Origin: Candidatus Hydrogenedentota bacterium | Lineage (GTDB): Bacteria; Hydrogenedentota; Hydrogenedentia; Hydrogenedentales; JAEUWI01 | Assembly (NCBI GenBank): GCA_016182605.1 | Contig: JACPGE010000029.1 | Coordinates: forward strand, 1 to 38,461 | Direction of reading: 5' to 3' | Length of the DNA stretch: 38,461 bases | The notes under the pieces: model-generated | What the model was told of the DNA's origin: nothing | The model's input: only the letters and a program-made list of their open reading frames with translations | The model's database searches: none | Position numbers and translations under genes: made by a program | Shown here: in pieces, positions 7,855 through 15,838 of the stretch | How positions within the stretch are numbered: position 1 is the stretch's first letter | Layout of the letters: each line of letters begins with the position of its first letter

Positions 7855-9885
7855 TTATTGCCCGACCGCGGAGTACATGGAGCGGTAGGCGGCGTAGTAG
7901 CCTAGGACGCGCTTGACGTAGTTTTGGGTTTCGTCGAAGGGGATCGCTTCGATGAAGTCGTCGGAGCCGAGATCGGGAAATTTCTTGCGCCATTTGTCGC
8001 AGTTGCCGGGGCCGCCGTTGTAGGAGGCGAGGGTGTCGATGAGGTTGCCCCCGGATCGATCATACATGCGGCTGAGGTAGTGTGCGCCGACTTTCAGGGA
8101 GTTCTCGGGGGACATGAGATTGCCGATGTTGTCTTCGGTGATGTCCGGCTCTACTTTCACGAGCCACTTCGCAGTGCCGGGCATGATCTGCATGAGCCCT
8201 TGGGCGCCCGCGGAACTGGTAAGTCCCGGGCGGAAGGTGCTTTCCTGTTTCGCGACGGCGAGCAGCAGGTAGGGGTCGAGTCCGACGGCGTCGGCCTCGC
8301 GCTTCACTTGCTGCCAGTAGGCGCGGGGATATTCCAGTTGCAGACGCGACATGGGGGGCATGGCTTCATTGGCCGCGCCGACCTTCTTGGCGTCGGCAAA
8401 TTGGAGGGCCGTGTGGGCGAAACCGGCATCGGCTGCGACCCGCAGATAGTCCGAGGTTGCGTCGGGATCCGCGTTGAGGCACCAGTCCAGGGCTTCCCAC
8501 TCGCCGGCATCGAGGCCATGCGCGCCGAAGAAGCGCAGGCGTGCGACTTCCGGGCGCTGCTCCAGATTCGGGGTGTCCGTCAAGCGCAGGGGTTCCCTGG
8601 TTGGTATCAACGCCATGGAGGGGCGGACGCCGTCCACCTTGATCATCGCGGGGGGTGCCGGTTGCGCGGAGAGTTCCTGTAGGCGGCCGAGGGCGCGGTG
8701 GGCGTAGTAGTTGCCAAAGCCGATGCGCGCTGCGAGTTCATAGCTTTCGATGGCAGCGTCGGCCTGCTTCAGATTTTCCTGAAGACGGGCGCATTCGAAG
8801 AGGGCCTGGGGTGCGAGGCGGGTGCCGGGGAGCAGTTCACCGACTTGGGCGTAGGCTTCAATACCGGCGGCGGTGTTTCCCGCTTCAAGATGAATCTCGG
8901 CGATGCGGTAGAGGGCATCGTCCGCACGGTAATGGGTGGTGCAGGCTTCGCCGAGCCGGCGGTAAATGGGGATGGCGGCGGCGTGGTCGCGCGTAGCTTC
9001 CACGTGTTTCGCGTACCACCAGAGCGCGTCGCCGGTGTCGCGCCGTTGCGGATCGAGCGCGATCATGCGATCCATGAGGTAGTCGGCGGCGGGCCATTGC
9101 TCGTTCACGGCGGAATTGCGCAGGGTGCAGGCCATCCACACCCAGAGCCAAGGGTGGTAGGGATTTTCGTTCCAGACGGGCGCGAGCGCGGCTTCGTCGC
9201 CGTTGAGGGCGTGGAAGAGGCGTTCATTGAGCGCGGAGGGGGCGAGTTCCAGATCGCCCGCGCGGACGGAGAAGGATTGCTTGAGGTATTCCTGCGCGGC
9301 CTCGGGGTAGGCGTTGGAACGCAGCATGCCGAGGATGGCGAGGGCGCGATCGAGGGAATCGTTGGAGTGAATGAGTTTTCGTGCGGCGTCGAGGCGGGGC
9401 TGGAGGAGTCCGACATACTCGACGATGTTTCGGAATTGAAGATGGCCGAAGTCTGCGGCGTGTCCGGTTTCGACGAGTCGTTCGCCGGCTTGCCAGCGGA
9501 TGGAATCGATCCACCACGGTTGCGGAGCGACCTGGAGTACATCCTGGTAAATGCCGGGGAGGGCTTCATTGCGGTTTTGGTCGTGGTAGAGGCTGGCGAG
9601 CATGGCTTTGGCCATGCGCACCCACGGTCCGCCGCCGAACTCGGTTATGGCGCGCTGGTAGGCGGCTTCGGCCCTTGCGAAATCGCCCTGCCGTTCATAG
9701 CACTGCCCGAGTTGTGCCGTGGCGTAGGGGGCGAGATTGGGGTCTTCCTGGGCACAGGCGCTGTAGGCGAGAATGGCGGCGTCCAGGCGTCCGATCCGTT
9801 CTGCACTGCTTCCCGCGAGATAGGAGCCTTGTCCGGGCAACATTTGCGCCCCAAGCAACAACAACAGTGCCCATGTGCTGGTCAT
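7855..9885 (-). CDS. slt: TPR-containing soluble lytic murein transglycosylase (SLT domain)
   Basis: It cleaves the MurNAc-GlcNAc bond of peptidoglycan with formation of 1,6-anhydroMurNAc in the periplasm. The 676-residue protein begins with a short hydrophobic signal segment (5-17). A long helical TPR-like superhelix follows (about 28-400: repeated A-x(3)-Y, LGQCYERQGDFARAE, ADDALYRIAEIHLEAGN). The C-terminal SLT domain starts near 525. Catalytic Glu548 lies in AVAKQESTF, followed by SSAGAQGLMQIMPGTA (557-572) and ASYNGGPGN (620-628). This resembles E. coli Slt70 in architecture. It sits downstream of the sulfatase-fold gene with a 74-nt gap. Confidence 0.92.
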   Translation of the reverse strand: MTSTWALLLLLGAQMLPGQGSYLAGSSAERIGRLDAAILAYSACAQEDPNLAPYATAQLGQCYERQGDFARAEAAYQRAITEFGGGPWVRMAKAMLASLYHDQNRNEALPGIYQDVLQVAPQPWWIDSIRWQAGERLVETGHAADFGHLQFRNIVEYVGLLQPRLDAARKLIHSNDSLDRALAILGMLRSNAYPEAAQEYLKQSFSVRAGDLELAPSALNERLFHALNGDEAALAPVWNENPYHPWLWVWMACTLRNSAVNEQWPAADYLMDRMIALDPQRRDTGDALWWYAKHVEATRDHAAAIPIYRRLGEACTTHYRADDALYRIAEIHLEAGNTAAGIEAYAQVGELLPGTRLAPQALFECARLQENLKQADAAIESYELAARIGFGNYYAHRALGRLQELSAQPAPPAMIKVDGVRPSMALIPTREPLRLTDTPNLEQRPEVARLRFFGAHGLDAGEWEALDWCLNADPDATSDYLRVAADAGFAHTALQFADAKKVGAANEAMPPMSRLQLEYPRAYWQQVKREADAVGLDPYLLLAVAKQESTFRPGLTSSAGAQGLMQIMPGTAKWLVKVEPDITEDNIGNLMSPENSLKVGAHYLSRMYDRSGGNLIDTLASYNGGPGNCDKWRKKFPDLGSDDFIEAIPFDETQNYVKRVLGYYAAYRSMYSAVGQ

Positions 9886-9959
9886 ACTATCTCCACGGGT
9901 GCTACATCGATCAAATCGTTTCTCCAGCCGCGGCCCCCCTGGCTGCGGCGCGCCTTATT

Positions 9960-11069
9960 CTACCCTACTGGGAGATAACGGGCAAGCGCGGATTGTATGG
10001 TGCCGCCTTTTGCCGTGTGGTAGAGGTTGATTTGTTCGTTGGGGTCCGATTGCAGATCATAGAAGGCCTTTCTGGCGGGGGAGGCGCTTTCCACGAGTTT
10101 GTATCGTGCGCTGCGGGCCAGGTGCGTTTGTGTATCGATGCTCGAAACGGCCACCGTGCGCGCTATGCCGCCTTTGCCCATCAGCGGGGCCAGCAGGCTC
10201 CTGCCCAGGCGGTCTTCTCCCTGGCAAATCTCCAGGAGGGTTGCGGGAATGTCGCTTGTCTGGGCGAGTGCGGCGTCGCGGACGTTTCGTTGTTGACCAC
10301 GCAAACCCGCGATGATGAGCGGCACCCGGATCACGGCGTCGTGTGCGGCTTCCAGGCCCTCGCCCGGATCGAGGCTCTCGAGTGCGCTGCCTGCGGCGGC
10401 GCTGAAGACAATGAGGTTGTTGGTCATGCCGCGCGCGGTGAGGGAGGCGAGCACCCGCCCAATCTGGTGGTCGATCTGGCTCATGCTGCCATAGCGTGCG
10501 AGCAGCGTTTGCTTGCGTTCGGCGGCGCCGTCCAGGGCCGCTGCCTTGGCATCGCACAGTGTATTCCACGGGGCCGGGACGAGGTGGGGAGCTTGCGCAA
10601 CGCGGAAATGGATCCACATGAAGAAAGGCTCGTTCATGGGCTGTATGTGGCGCACCGCTTGATCGCCGGCCCAGGCTACGGAGTCACGATCTTCGGCGGA
10701 GGCATTGCGGTTTCCGGCGTGAACGAAGGCGTCGAAGTGGTCTTGGAGGGGATTCAACGACGCGGGGAAATCGCCGGCGGCGAGGGTCACGTAGTGCCGG
10801 GCGCGCAGGAGTGCGGGCAGGGCCCGTTTTGGATCGGGGAGGGGATCGGTTTCGGTCCAGCATCTGTGCTCGATGGGGGTTTGTCCCCAGAGCAAGGAGA
10901 CGAGCGAAACGTATTCGGTGGGACACGGGCAAATGGTTTGATCGAGCACGATGCCGTGGTTGGCCAGGCTGTCGAGATTGGGTGTGGCGAGCGGCAGTTC
11001 ACCGGTCACGCCCAGGGCGTTCCAGGGCCAGGCGTTGGCGGTAATCAGGATGATATTCGGTGAGGCCAT
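9960..11069 (-). CDS. Sulfatase-fold protein lacking catalytic and metal-binding residues (probable pseudoenzyme)
   Basis: The 369 residues follow the alkaline-phosphatase/sulfatase core: PNIILIT at 4-10, TPNLDSLANHGIVLDQ at 29-44, a helix ending in LLWGQTP, QIDHQIGRVLASL near 198-210, NNLIVFSAAAGS near 217-228, and a C-terminal YKLVESASPARKAFYDLQSD. Active sulfatases carry an Asp-Asp pair after the first strand, a C/S-x-P-x-R site modified to formylglycine, and S-D-H-G. Here these read AN (11-12), EYVSL (52-56, no Cys or Arg at the aligned places) and SAAAG (223-227). Catalysis by the normal mechanism is therefore unlikely; a binding role is inferred. There is no signal peptide. It lies 30 nt after the YfhO-like gene, probably in one operon. 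Confidence 0.8.
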   Translation of the reverse strand: MASPNIILITANAWPWNALGVTGELPLATPNLDSLANHGIVLDQTICPCPTEYVSLVSLLWGQTPIEHRCWTETDPLPDPKRALPALLRARHYVTLAAGDFPASLNPLQDHFDAFVHAGNRNASAEDRDSVAWAGDQAVRHIQPMNEPFFMWIHFRVAQAPHLVPAPWNTLCDAKAAALDGAAERKQTLLARYGSMSQIDHQIGRVLASLTARGMTNNLIVFSAAAGSALESLDPGEGLEAAHDAVIRVPLIIAGLRGQQRNVRDAALAQTSDIPATLLEICQGEDRLGRSLLAPLMGKGGIARTVAVSSIDTQTHLARSARYKLVESASPARKAFYDLQSDPNEQINLYHTAKGGTIQSALARYLPVG

Positions 11070-11099
11070 GGCATCGATTCTTGTGGGTGTCTCACGCCG

Positions 11100-13391
11100 T
11101 TAACGAGTGCGAAGGGCGCTCCGCCACAAGGTTGCGAGCCCCCAGAGCGCAAGGGCGGCAATGGTGGAAAAGCTTATCGCAAAGCCGGTTTGAAAAGCAC
11201 GGGGCACATAACGCAGTTGAAGGGTGTGTTCGCCGGCGCCAACCGCAATGCCCCGGAGTAACCCGTTGACGCAGAGGATGGGGACGGGCGATCCGTCGAG
11301 TTCCGCGTGCCAGCCCGGGTAGTAGGCATCGGCGACGACGACAATGCCGGGTTGCGGGGCGTTCAAGGAGATCCCGATGGATTCCTGGTTTGCCTGCTGG
11401 ACGGTGCAGACGGTTCGGGGGCCTGCAGGCGCCACGCCGGGTACTGGATCCTGGGGCACCTGTTGCGCGAGGGCTTCGAAACCGGGAGAGTCCGAGTCGA
11501 CGAAGCAGGCCGTTTGCCAGGGGAATTCGGGCGCGAGCGCGCCTTTGAGCCCTTCGGGAGGGCTTGCCGCGACGCGCCAGCCTGTGGCCAGCCAAGCCCG
11601 GGGAAAATCCACATCGGAGACCCAGATCTGGCCGTATTCGTTGCGCTGTTGCAGGCGGTAGCCGAGCTGGTTGAGATACCAGGCGGAGGTGGCAAAGGGG
11701 TGATCCGCGGCAATGCGCAAGGTGGTGACGCCCGCCAGCGCGAGGGCGCGCTGAAACTCGCTACTTGTTGCGGGATCGTCCTGATAGGGCGATATGTCCT
11801 GCGCTGCGCGGTGCCGCTGTATGAGTTCCATCCAGGGCTGCTGCCAGCGGCTGACGGGAATGCCTGTGCCATCGGCGGCGGGCCGGAGTGTCATGAGTCC
11901 GTCGTTTTGTTGAAAGCCGGCGTTGAATTCGTGGGCGAGAGTCAGGCTTTTGCCTTCATACTCCGGTTCGTCTGGCGGCGGGGCGGTCCGGAGGGGCGCC
12001 TGGTTGGGCAGGGCGCTGCGGTCGAGGTAGGGATGGGCGTAATAGTTTTTTGTGGCGAGCAGGAGATCGAGAAAGAGGCACGCGATAAAGAGCGCGCCAC
12101 ACACGCGGCGCAGCCAGCCGGCGCGGAAGATGAAATAAGGCAGGGTGATGCAGAGGGCGACGAGGAGCAGTCCGCGCGCCTTGCCCGAGCCGGCGTAGAG
12201 GAGGAAGGCGGTCGAGGCAAGAAAGAGCAGCACGGGAAACCAGATGAAGACGGAGCGTGGATCGCGGCTGTCTACGAAGAGGCGGTCTGTGCCAAGGGCC
12301 ACGAGCACGGCGGCGGCAAAGCCCGCGGGGAAAAGCAAGGCGGCGTAGGGGAAGGCGCTTCCTGCGCCGGAGCCGCGCCAGACCATCAGCAAGAGGAGTG
12401 GCAGCAGGAGGAGCATGAAGAGGCATTCCAGCCGGGCCGTGCGGTGGAAGAGGCTGGGCGGCAGGGTGAGCAGCGCGACGATGCCCAGGTAATAGACGGG
12501 TGTCAGCGCGCCGGACTTCGCGAGCACCAATTGCCCTGCCATTTCATTCCAGTCTTGCGGGAAGGCTCCCGCGAGGGAGAAGCGCCAGAGTGCGCTGGCA
12601 GGATCGGCGAGGTTGAAGAGCCAGAAGGCGCTGGGGAGCCATTGGACGGCGGCGGCGCCTGTGGCCACGCCGAGGAAGAGGGCGAGATCCATTGCAACGC
12701 GCGATAGCCGGATGGTTTTTCCCCGGAGGGGGACGAGGTTGTGTATCAAGTAGTAAAGGATCGCGATGATGCCGAAAGGAAGCGCGAGCGCGGGAATGCC
12801 CGCGAGCAGACAGAAGGCCAGCGCGAGGGCGCCGATCACCAGGGGCGCGCGCTGGCCTTCCCGGGCGTGTTCGCGGATACCCCAGAAGAGCAGCGGGGTC
12901 CAGGCGAGTGTGGCCATGTTTTCGGGGTGGGTCATGGCGGCGGCGGTGATTCCGCAGAAGGCGAATACGACGGCGCCGGCGATGCTGCTGGTGTAGCGGA
13001 GATCGAGGCTGCGCGCGAAGAGAACGAAGAAGATCCCCATGAGCGCCAGGCCGGCGAAGGAGGTGGTGGCCATGGCCTGGTCGGCGGGGAGCAGGTAGAA
13101 GAGGATGTAGAGGGGTTGAAAGATGCCGGTCAGCGGATCGGCCATGAACGGGATGCCACACCACTGAGCGTTGCTCCACAGCGGCAGTTCTCCCTGGCGC
13201 AGGCGCTCAAAAGCGAAGCTGAAATAGGGGAGGCTGCGGTTGTAGAGGTCCACGTTTTCCGCGCCGCGGCTGATGAGCGACTGGGTGGGCGCCTCGCCAT
13301 GCAACCAAAAGAGCGGTGAAGCGATGACGAAGGCGACACCGGTGAGGAACAGGGGAAAGAGGCGGTATCGGCTGTAGTCTTCCTCAAACAC
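11100..13391 (-). CDS. YfhO-family multi-spanning membrane protein (GT-C-like)
   Basis: This 763-residue protein has a dozen or more hydrophobic helices in its first 450 residues. A soluble, probably extracytoplasmic domain spans about 480-730, and a last helix lies near the C-terminus. The N-terminal pattern NRSLPYFSFAFERLRQGELP followed by LWSNAQWCGIPFMADPLTGIFQPLY, and the C-terminal YYPGWHAELDG, are typical of bacterial YfhO-like proteins. In Bacillus and Listeria, YfhO relatives glycosylate lipoteichoic or wall teichoic acids using polyprenyl-linked sugars. The acceptor here is unknown. It heads the minus-strand cluster with the sulfatase-fold and transglycosylase genes, which suggests envelope glycan work. 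Confidence 0.82.
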   Translation of the reverse strand: MFEEDYSRYRLFPLFLTGVAFVIASPLFWLHGEAPTQSLISRGAENVDLYNRSLPYFSFAFERLRQGELPLWSNAQWCGIPFMADPLTGIFQPLYILFYLLPADQAMATTSFAGLALMGIFFVLFARSLDLRYTSSIAGAVVFAFCGITAAAMTHPENMATLAWTPLLFWGIREHAREGQRAPLVIGALALAFCLLAGIPALALPFGIIAILYYLIHNLVPLRGKTIRLSRVAMDLALFLGVATGAAAVQWLPSAFWLFNLADPASALWRFSLAGAFPQDWNEMAGQLVLAKSGALTPVYYLGIVALLTLPPSLFHRTARLECLFMLLLLPLLLLMVWRGSGAGSAFPYAALLFPAGFAAAVLVALGTDRLFVDSRDPRSVFIWFPVLLFLASTAFLLYAGSGKARGLLLVALCITLPYFIFRAGWLRRVCGALFIACLFLDLLLATKNYYAHPYLDRSALPNQAPLRTAPPPDEPEYEGKSLTLAHEFNAGFQQNDGLMTLRPAADGTGIPVSRWQQPWMELIQRHRAAQDISPYQDDPATSSEFQRALALAGVTTLRIAADHPFATSAWYLNQLGYRLQQRNEYGQIWVSDVDFPRAWLATGWRVAASPPEGLKGALAPEFPWQTACFVDSDSPGFEALAQQVPQDPVPGVAPAGPRTVCTVQQANQESIGISLNAPQPGIVVVADAYYPGWHAELDGSPVPILCVNGLLRGIAVGAGEHTLQLRYVPRAFQTGFAISFSTIAALALWGLATLWRSALRTR

Positions 13392-13540
13392 GGAGTGGGT
13401 GGGTCCTCAGGGGCCGGTTGTGACCGCAAAGCGTTGCATGGCCGGGAGTACATCGGCGCGGGGCTGCCGCGCAATGGGGAGATGGTAGCACTTTGGCGCG
13501 CCGGGATGCATGCGCACGGGCAGGCCGCGCGATCCCCGTC

Positions 13541-13569
13541 TTGCAATCGGCCGGGCTTCGCCGTATGCT
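13541..13569 (+). promoter_or_regulatory. Candidate promoter of the GT2 gene
   Basis: TTGCAA, a 17-nt spacer and TATGCT lie in the divergent gap between the YfhO-like gene and the glycosyltransferase, giving a leader of about 65 nt. Inference from motif. Confidence 0.45.
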
Positions 13570-13639
13570 GGCGGAGTCCGTGACTGGGCTCGAATCGGGG
13601 CGGCATGGCCGGCCGCGGCAAAGAACAGTGGGAAGCTTC

Positions 13640-14587
13640 ATGGAGAAGTGTGATCTTTCGGTCGTCATCATCAGTCCCGATCGGGGCGGCTTGCTGGCGC
13701 AGTCTCTGTCCCATCTGGAGCAGCAGAGCTTTCCGGCGGCGCGCTTTGAAATAGTCGTGGTGTGTTACGGGCCGACGGCCAACTCCCGCATACAGGTGCA
13801 GCGCTTCTCCGAAGGCTCGCCTGTGCGCACGAAGTGGCTCTGGCACCACGGGGAGAATGGCGTGGCCGCGCGCAATCTGGGCCTGCGGGAAGCCAGCGGG
13901 CGCTATGTGCTGTTCCTGGACGACGATCTTGTGGCGGCTCCCGCCCTGGTGCGGGAGCATGTCTTGGAGCACCAGAACGGCGCCACACCGATCGCGGTCG
14001 CGGGTGTGGTGAAGCGCCATCCGCAGTTGCCCGTCCACCGGCTCCACCGGCTGTTCTTTTCCGGGGAACGGCTACGCGAAGACCGGGGCGCGGCACTGGG
14101 GTATCTGGACTGGAATATTGCCAATCTCAGTTTGCCGCGGCAGCTCCTGCTGGATTCCGGGGGCTTTGACGAGGCCTTGTGTTATCCGCATTTCGACGGC
14201 GCCGATCTGGGATGGCGTTTGAAACCGGAGAACGTGCAACTCATCGAGAATCCGCGCGCGTCGGGCTATGTCTGGAATCCGGTGACCTTTGCCTCGGAGC
14301 GCAACCGGCACTATGCGCGCGGCTATGCGCTGAACGGGCTGGTGGAGCGGACGCGATCGGTGGAGGTCCTGCGCCGCTATCCGGTGGTCCGGAGTTCGTT
14401 GCGGCACGGTCTTGACGCCCTGGCCATTCGCTTTTATTTGCAGGCCTGCGAGCGCCAGGAGGAAGATTTGCGGCTCTTTACGAGCATCTACCGCCGGGTC
14501 TTCCTCTTCGACCTGTGCAGTGGTTACGCGGATCGCCGCCGCCAGCGCCTGCCCCGGCTTCCCGTGCCGGAGCAAACGGGGCAATAG
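13640..14587 (+). CDS. Family 2 glycosyltransferase
   Basis: This 315-residue cytoplasmic GT-A enzyme is predicted to move a sugar from a nucleotide donor. The N-terminal strand DLSVVIISPDRGGLL starts the fold. NGVAARNLGLREASGRY leads to the metal-binding acidic motif LFLDDDLV at 92-98, and GFDEALCYPHFDGADLGWRL is the acceptor/catalytic loop. The ATG at 13640 is preceded by GGAAG and begins at the conserved first strand; the open frame upstream to 13493 lacks homology. It is divergent from the YfhO-like gene, with which it may share a surface-glycan function. The donor and acceptor are not deducible. Confidence 0.88.
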   Translation: MEKCDLSVVIISPDRGGLLAQSLSHLEQQSFPAARFEIVVVCYGPTANSRIQVQRFSEGSPVRTKWLWHHGENGVAARNLGLREASGRYVLFLDDDLVAAPALVREHVLEHQNGATPIAVAGVVKRHPQLPVHRLHRLFFSGERLREDRGAALGYLDWNIANLSLPRQLLLDSGGFDEALCYPHFDGADLGWRLKPENVQLIENPRASGYVWNPVTFASERNRHYARGYALNGLVERTRSVEVLRRYPVVRSSLRHGLDALAIRFYLQACERQEEDLRLFTSIYRRVFLFDLCSGYADRRRQRLPRLPVPEQTGQ

Positions 14588-14671
14588 GGTGTTCTCACGC
14601 GTGCAGCACTTGGATTCCGGGGCCTGAGTTTGCGACACTACGGCACGGAAAGCGGGTGACCAGTCACATTC

Positions 14672-15838
14672 ATGAAACTTATCCACACGGCCGACATACA
14701 CTTGGACGCTTCTTATGCGGGGGCGACAGCCCCGGTGGGTTATGGGAAGCGGCGCAGGCGCCGGTTGAGAGAGGTTTTTGCCGACATTCTCACGCGCGGG
14801 CTGGAGTGGCCGGCAGACGCCATCTTGATACCGGGCGATCTCTTCGATCACGATCGCGTGAGCCGCGACACGGTGGCGTTTCTTTCGGAACAGTTCATCC
14901 GCGTGGCGCCGTTGCCTGTGTTTATCGCGCCCGGCAACCACGATCCGTATCAGGCGGATTCGCCGTATGCCACGGAGCGCTGGCCGAAGAACGTGCATGT
15001 GTTTAGCGAGGCGGCGTGGCGCAGTGTGGAACTTGCGGGATTGCCGTTGACCGTGCACGGATTCGCCTTTGACGGCCCGGACATTTCGGACAATCCCTTT
15101 CCAGAGTTGAAGGTTCCCCGGGATGGCCGGATCCATGTTGCGCTTGGCCACGGATCGGAGCGCGCGCACCAGCCGGAACATGCTCAGTCCTATGCGGCAT
15201 TTTCCGCCGCGGAGGTCGTGCAACCCGGGCTGCATTATCTTGCGCTGGGACATTTCCACGCGTTTACACCAATCACCGGCAACTTTACCACGGCTGTCTG
15301 TTATTCGGGCGCTCCCGAGGGCCATTCCTTCAATGAATTGGGCGCGCGCCATTATCTAGAGATCGAAATTCCCGCGCCCGGAGAGGCGGGGGCCACGCGG
15401 ATCGCGCCGGTGTCGTTGTCGAAGTCGGTGTTTTGCGCGCAGACCCACGATTGCGGTCTCTACTCCTATACGGGCGAGCTGGTGAACGCGATCCTTGAGC
15501 CTCTGCGCGGCGAGAAAGCGGATGTCGTGCTCCGGGTGACACTCACCGGCATTTGCCCGCCGCAGATTGCGGAAGAGCTGGACGCGGTGCGGGAAGCGGT
15601 TGCAAATGAGGTGGATGCTTTCTTCCTGATCGACACTTCGCAGCCCGCGGAAGAGTTTGAAGCCGTTGCGGAAGAGCCGACGAGTCTCGGGCTCTTTGTG
15701 CGGCGCATCAACCAGGAGATCCTCGATGCGCCCACGCCGGAACAGCGCGCATTGCTTGTGCGTGCGCGTGAGCTGGGGGTGGCCGCGTACCGGGGCGGGA
15801 ATCTGCCCGTTCGCGGTCTTGAGGGGGCGGGCGCGTGA
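14672..15838 (+). CDS. yhaO: YhaO/SbcD-like metallophosphoesterase (DNA exonuclease subunit)
   Basis: This 388-residue calcineurin-like phosphoesterase is related to Mre11/SbcD. Metal-binding motifs are complete: HTADIHLD (D8, H10), GDLFDH (55-60), GNHDPY (88-93), the His of ALGHGSE (160) and ALGHFHA (191-197). By analogy with B. subtilis YhaO it would be the nuclease partner of the downstream coiled-coil ATPase. Its stop codon TGA overlaps the GTG start of that gene (GTGA, 15835-15838), a sign of translational coupling and a complex. The start at 14672 coincides with the first conserved strand, though no strong ribosome-binding site is visible. Confidence 0.9.
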   Translation: MKLIHTADIHLDASYAGATAPVGYGKRRRRRLREVFADILTRGLEWPADAILIPGDLFDHDRVSRDTVAFLSEQFIRVAPLPVFIAPGNHDPYQADSPYATERWPKNVHVFSEAAWRSVELAGLPLTVHGFAFDGPDISDNPFPELKVPRDGRIHVALGHGSERAHQPEHAQSYAAFSAAEVVQPGLHYLALGHFHAFTPITGNFTTAVCYSGAPEGHSFNELGARHYLEIEIPAPGEAGATRIAPVSLSKSVFCAQTHDCGLYSYTGELVNAILEPLRGEKADVVLRVTLTGICPPQIAEELDAVREAVANEVDAFFLIDTSQPAEEFEAVAEEPTSLGLFVRRINQEILDAPTPEQRALLVRARELGVAAYRGGNLPVRGLEGAGA

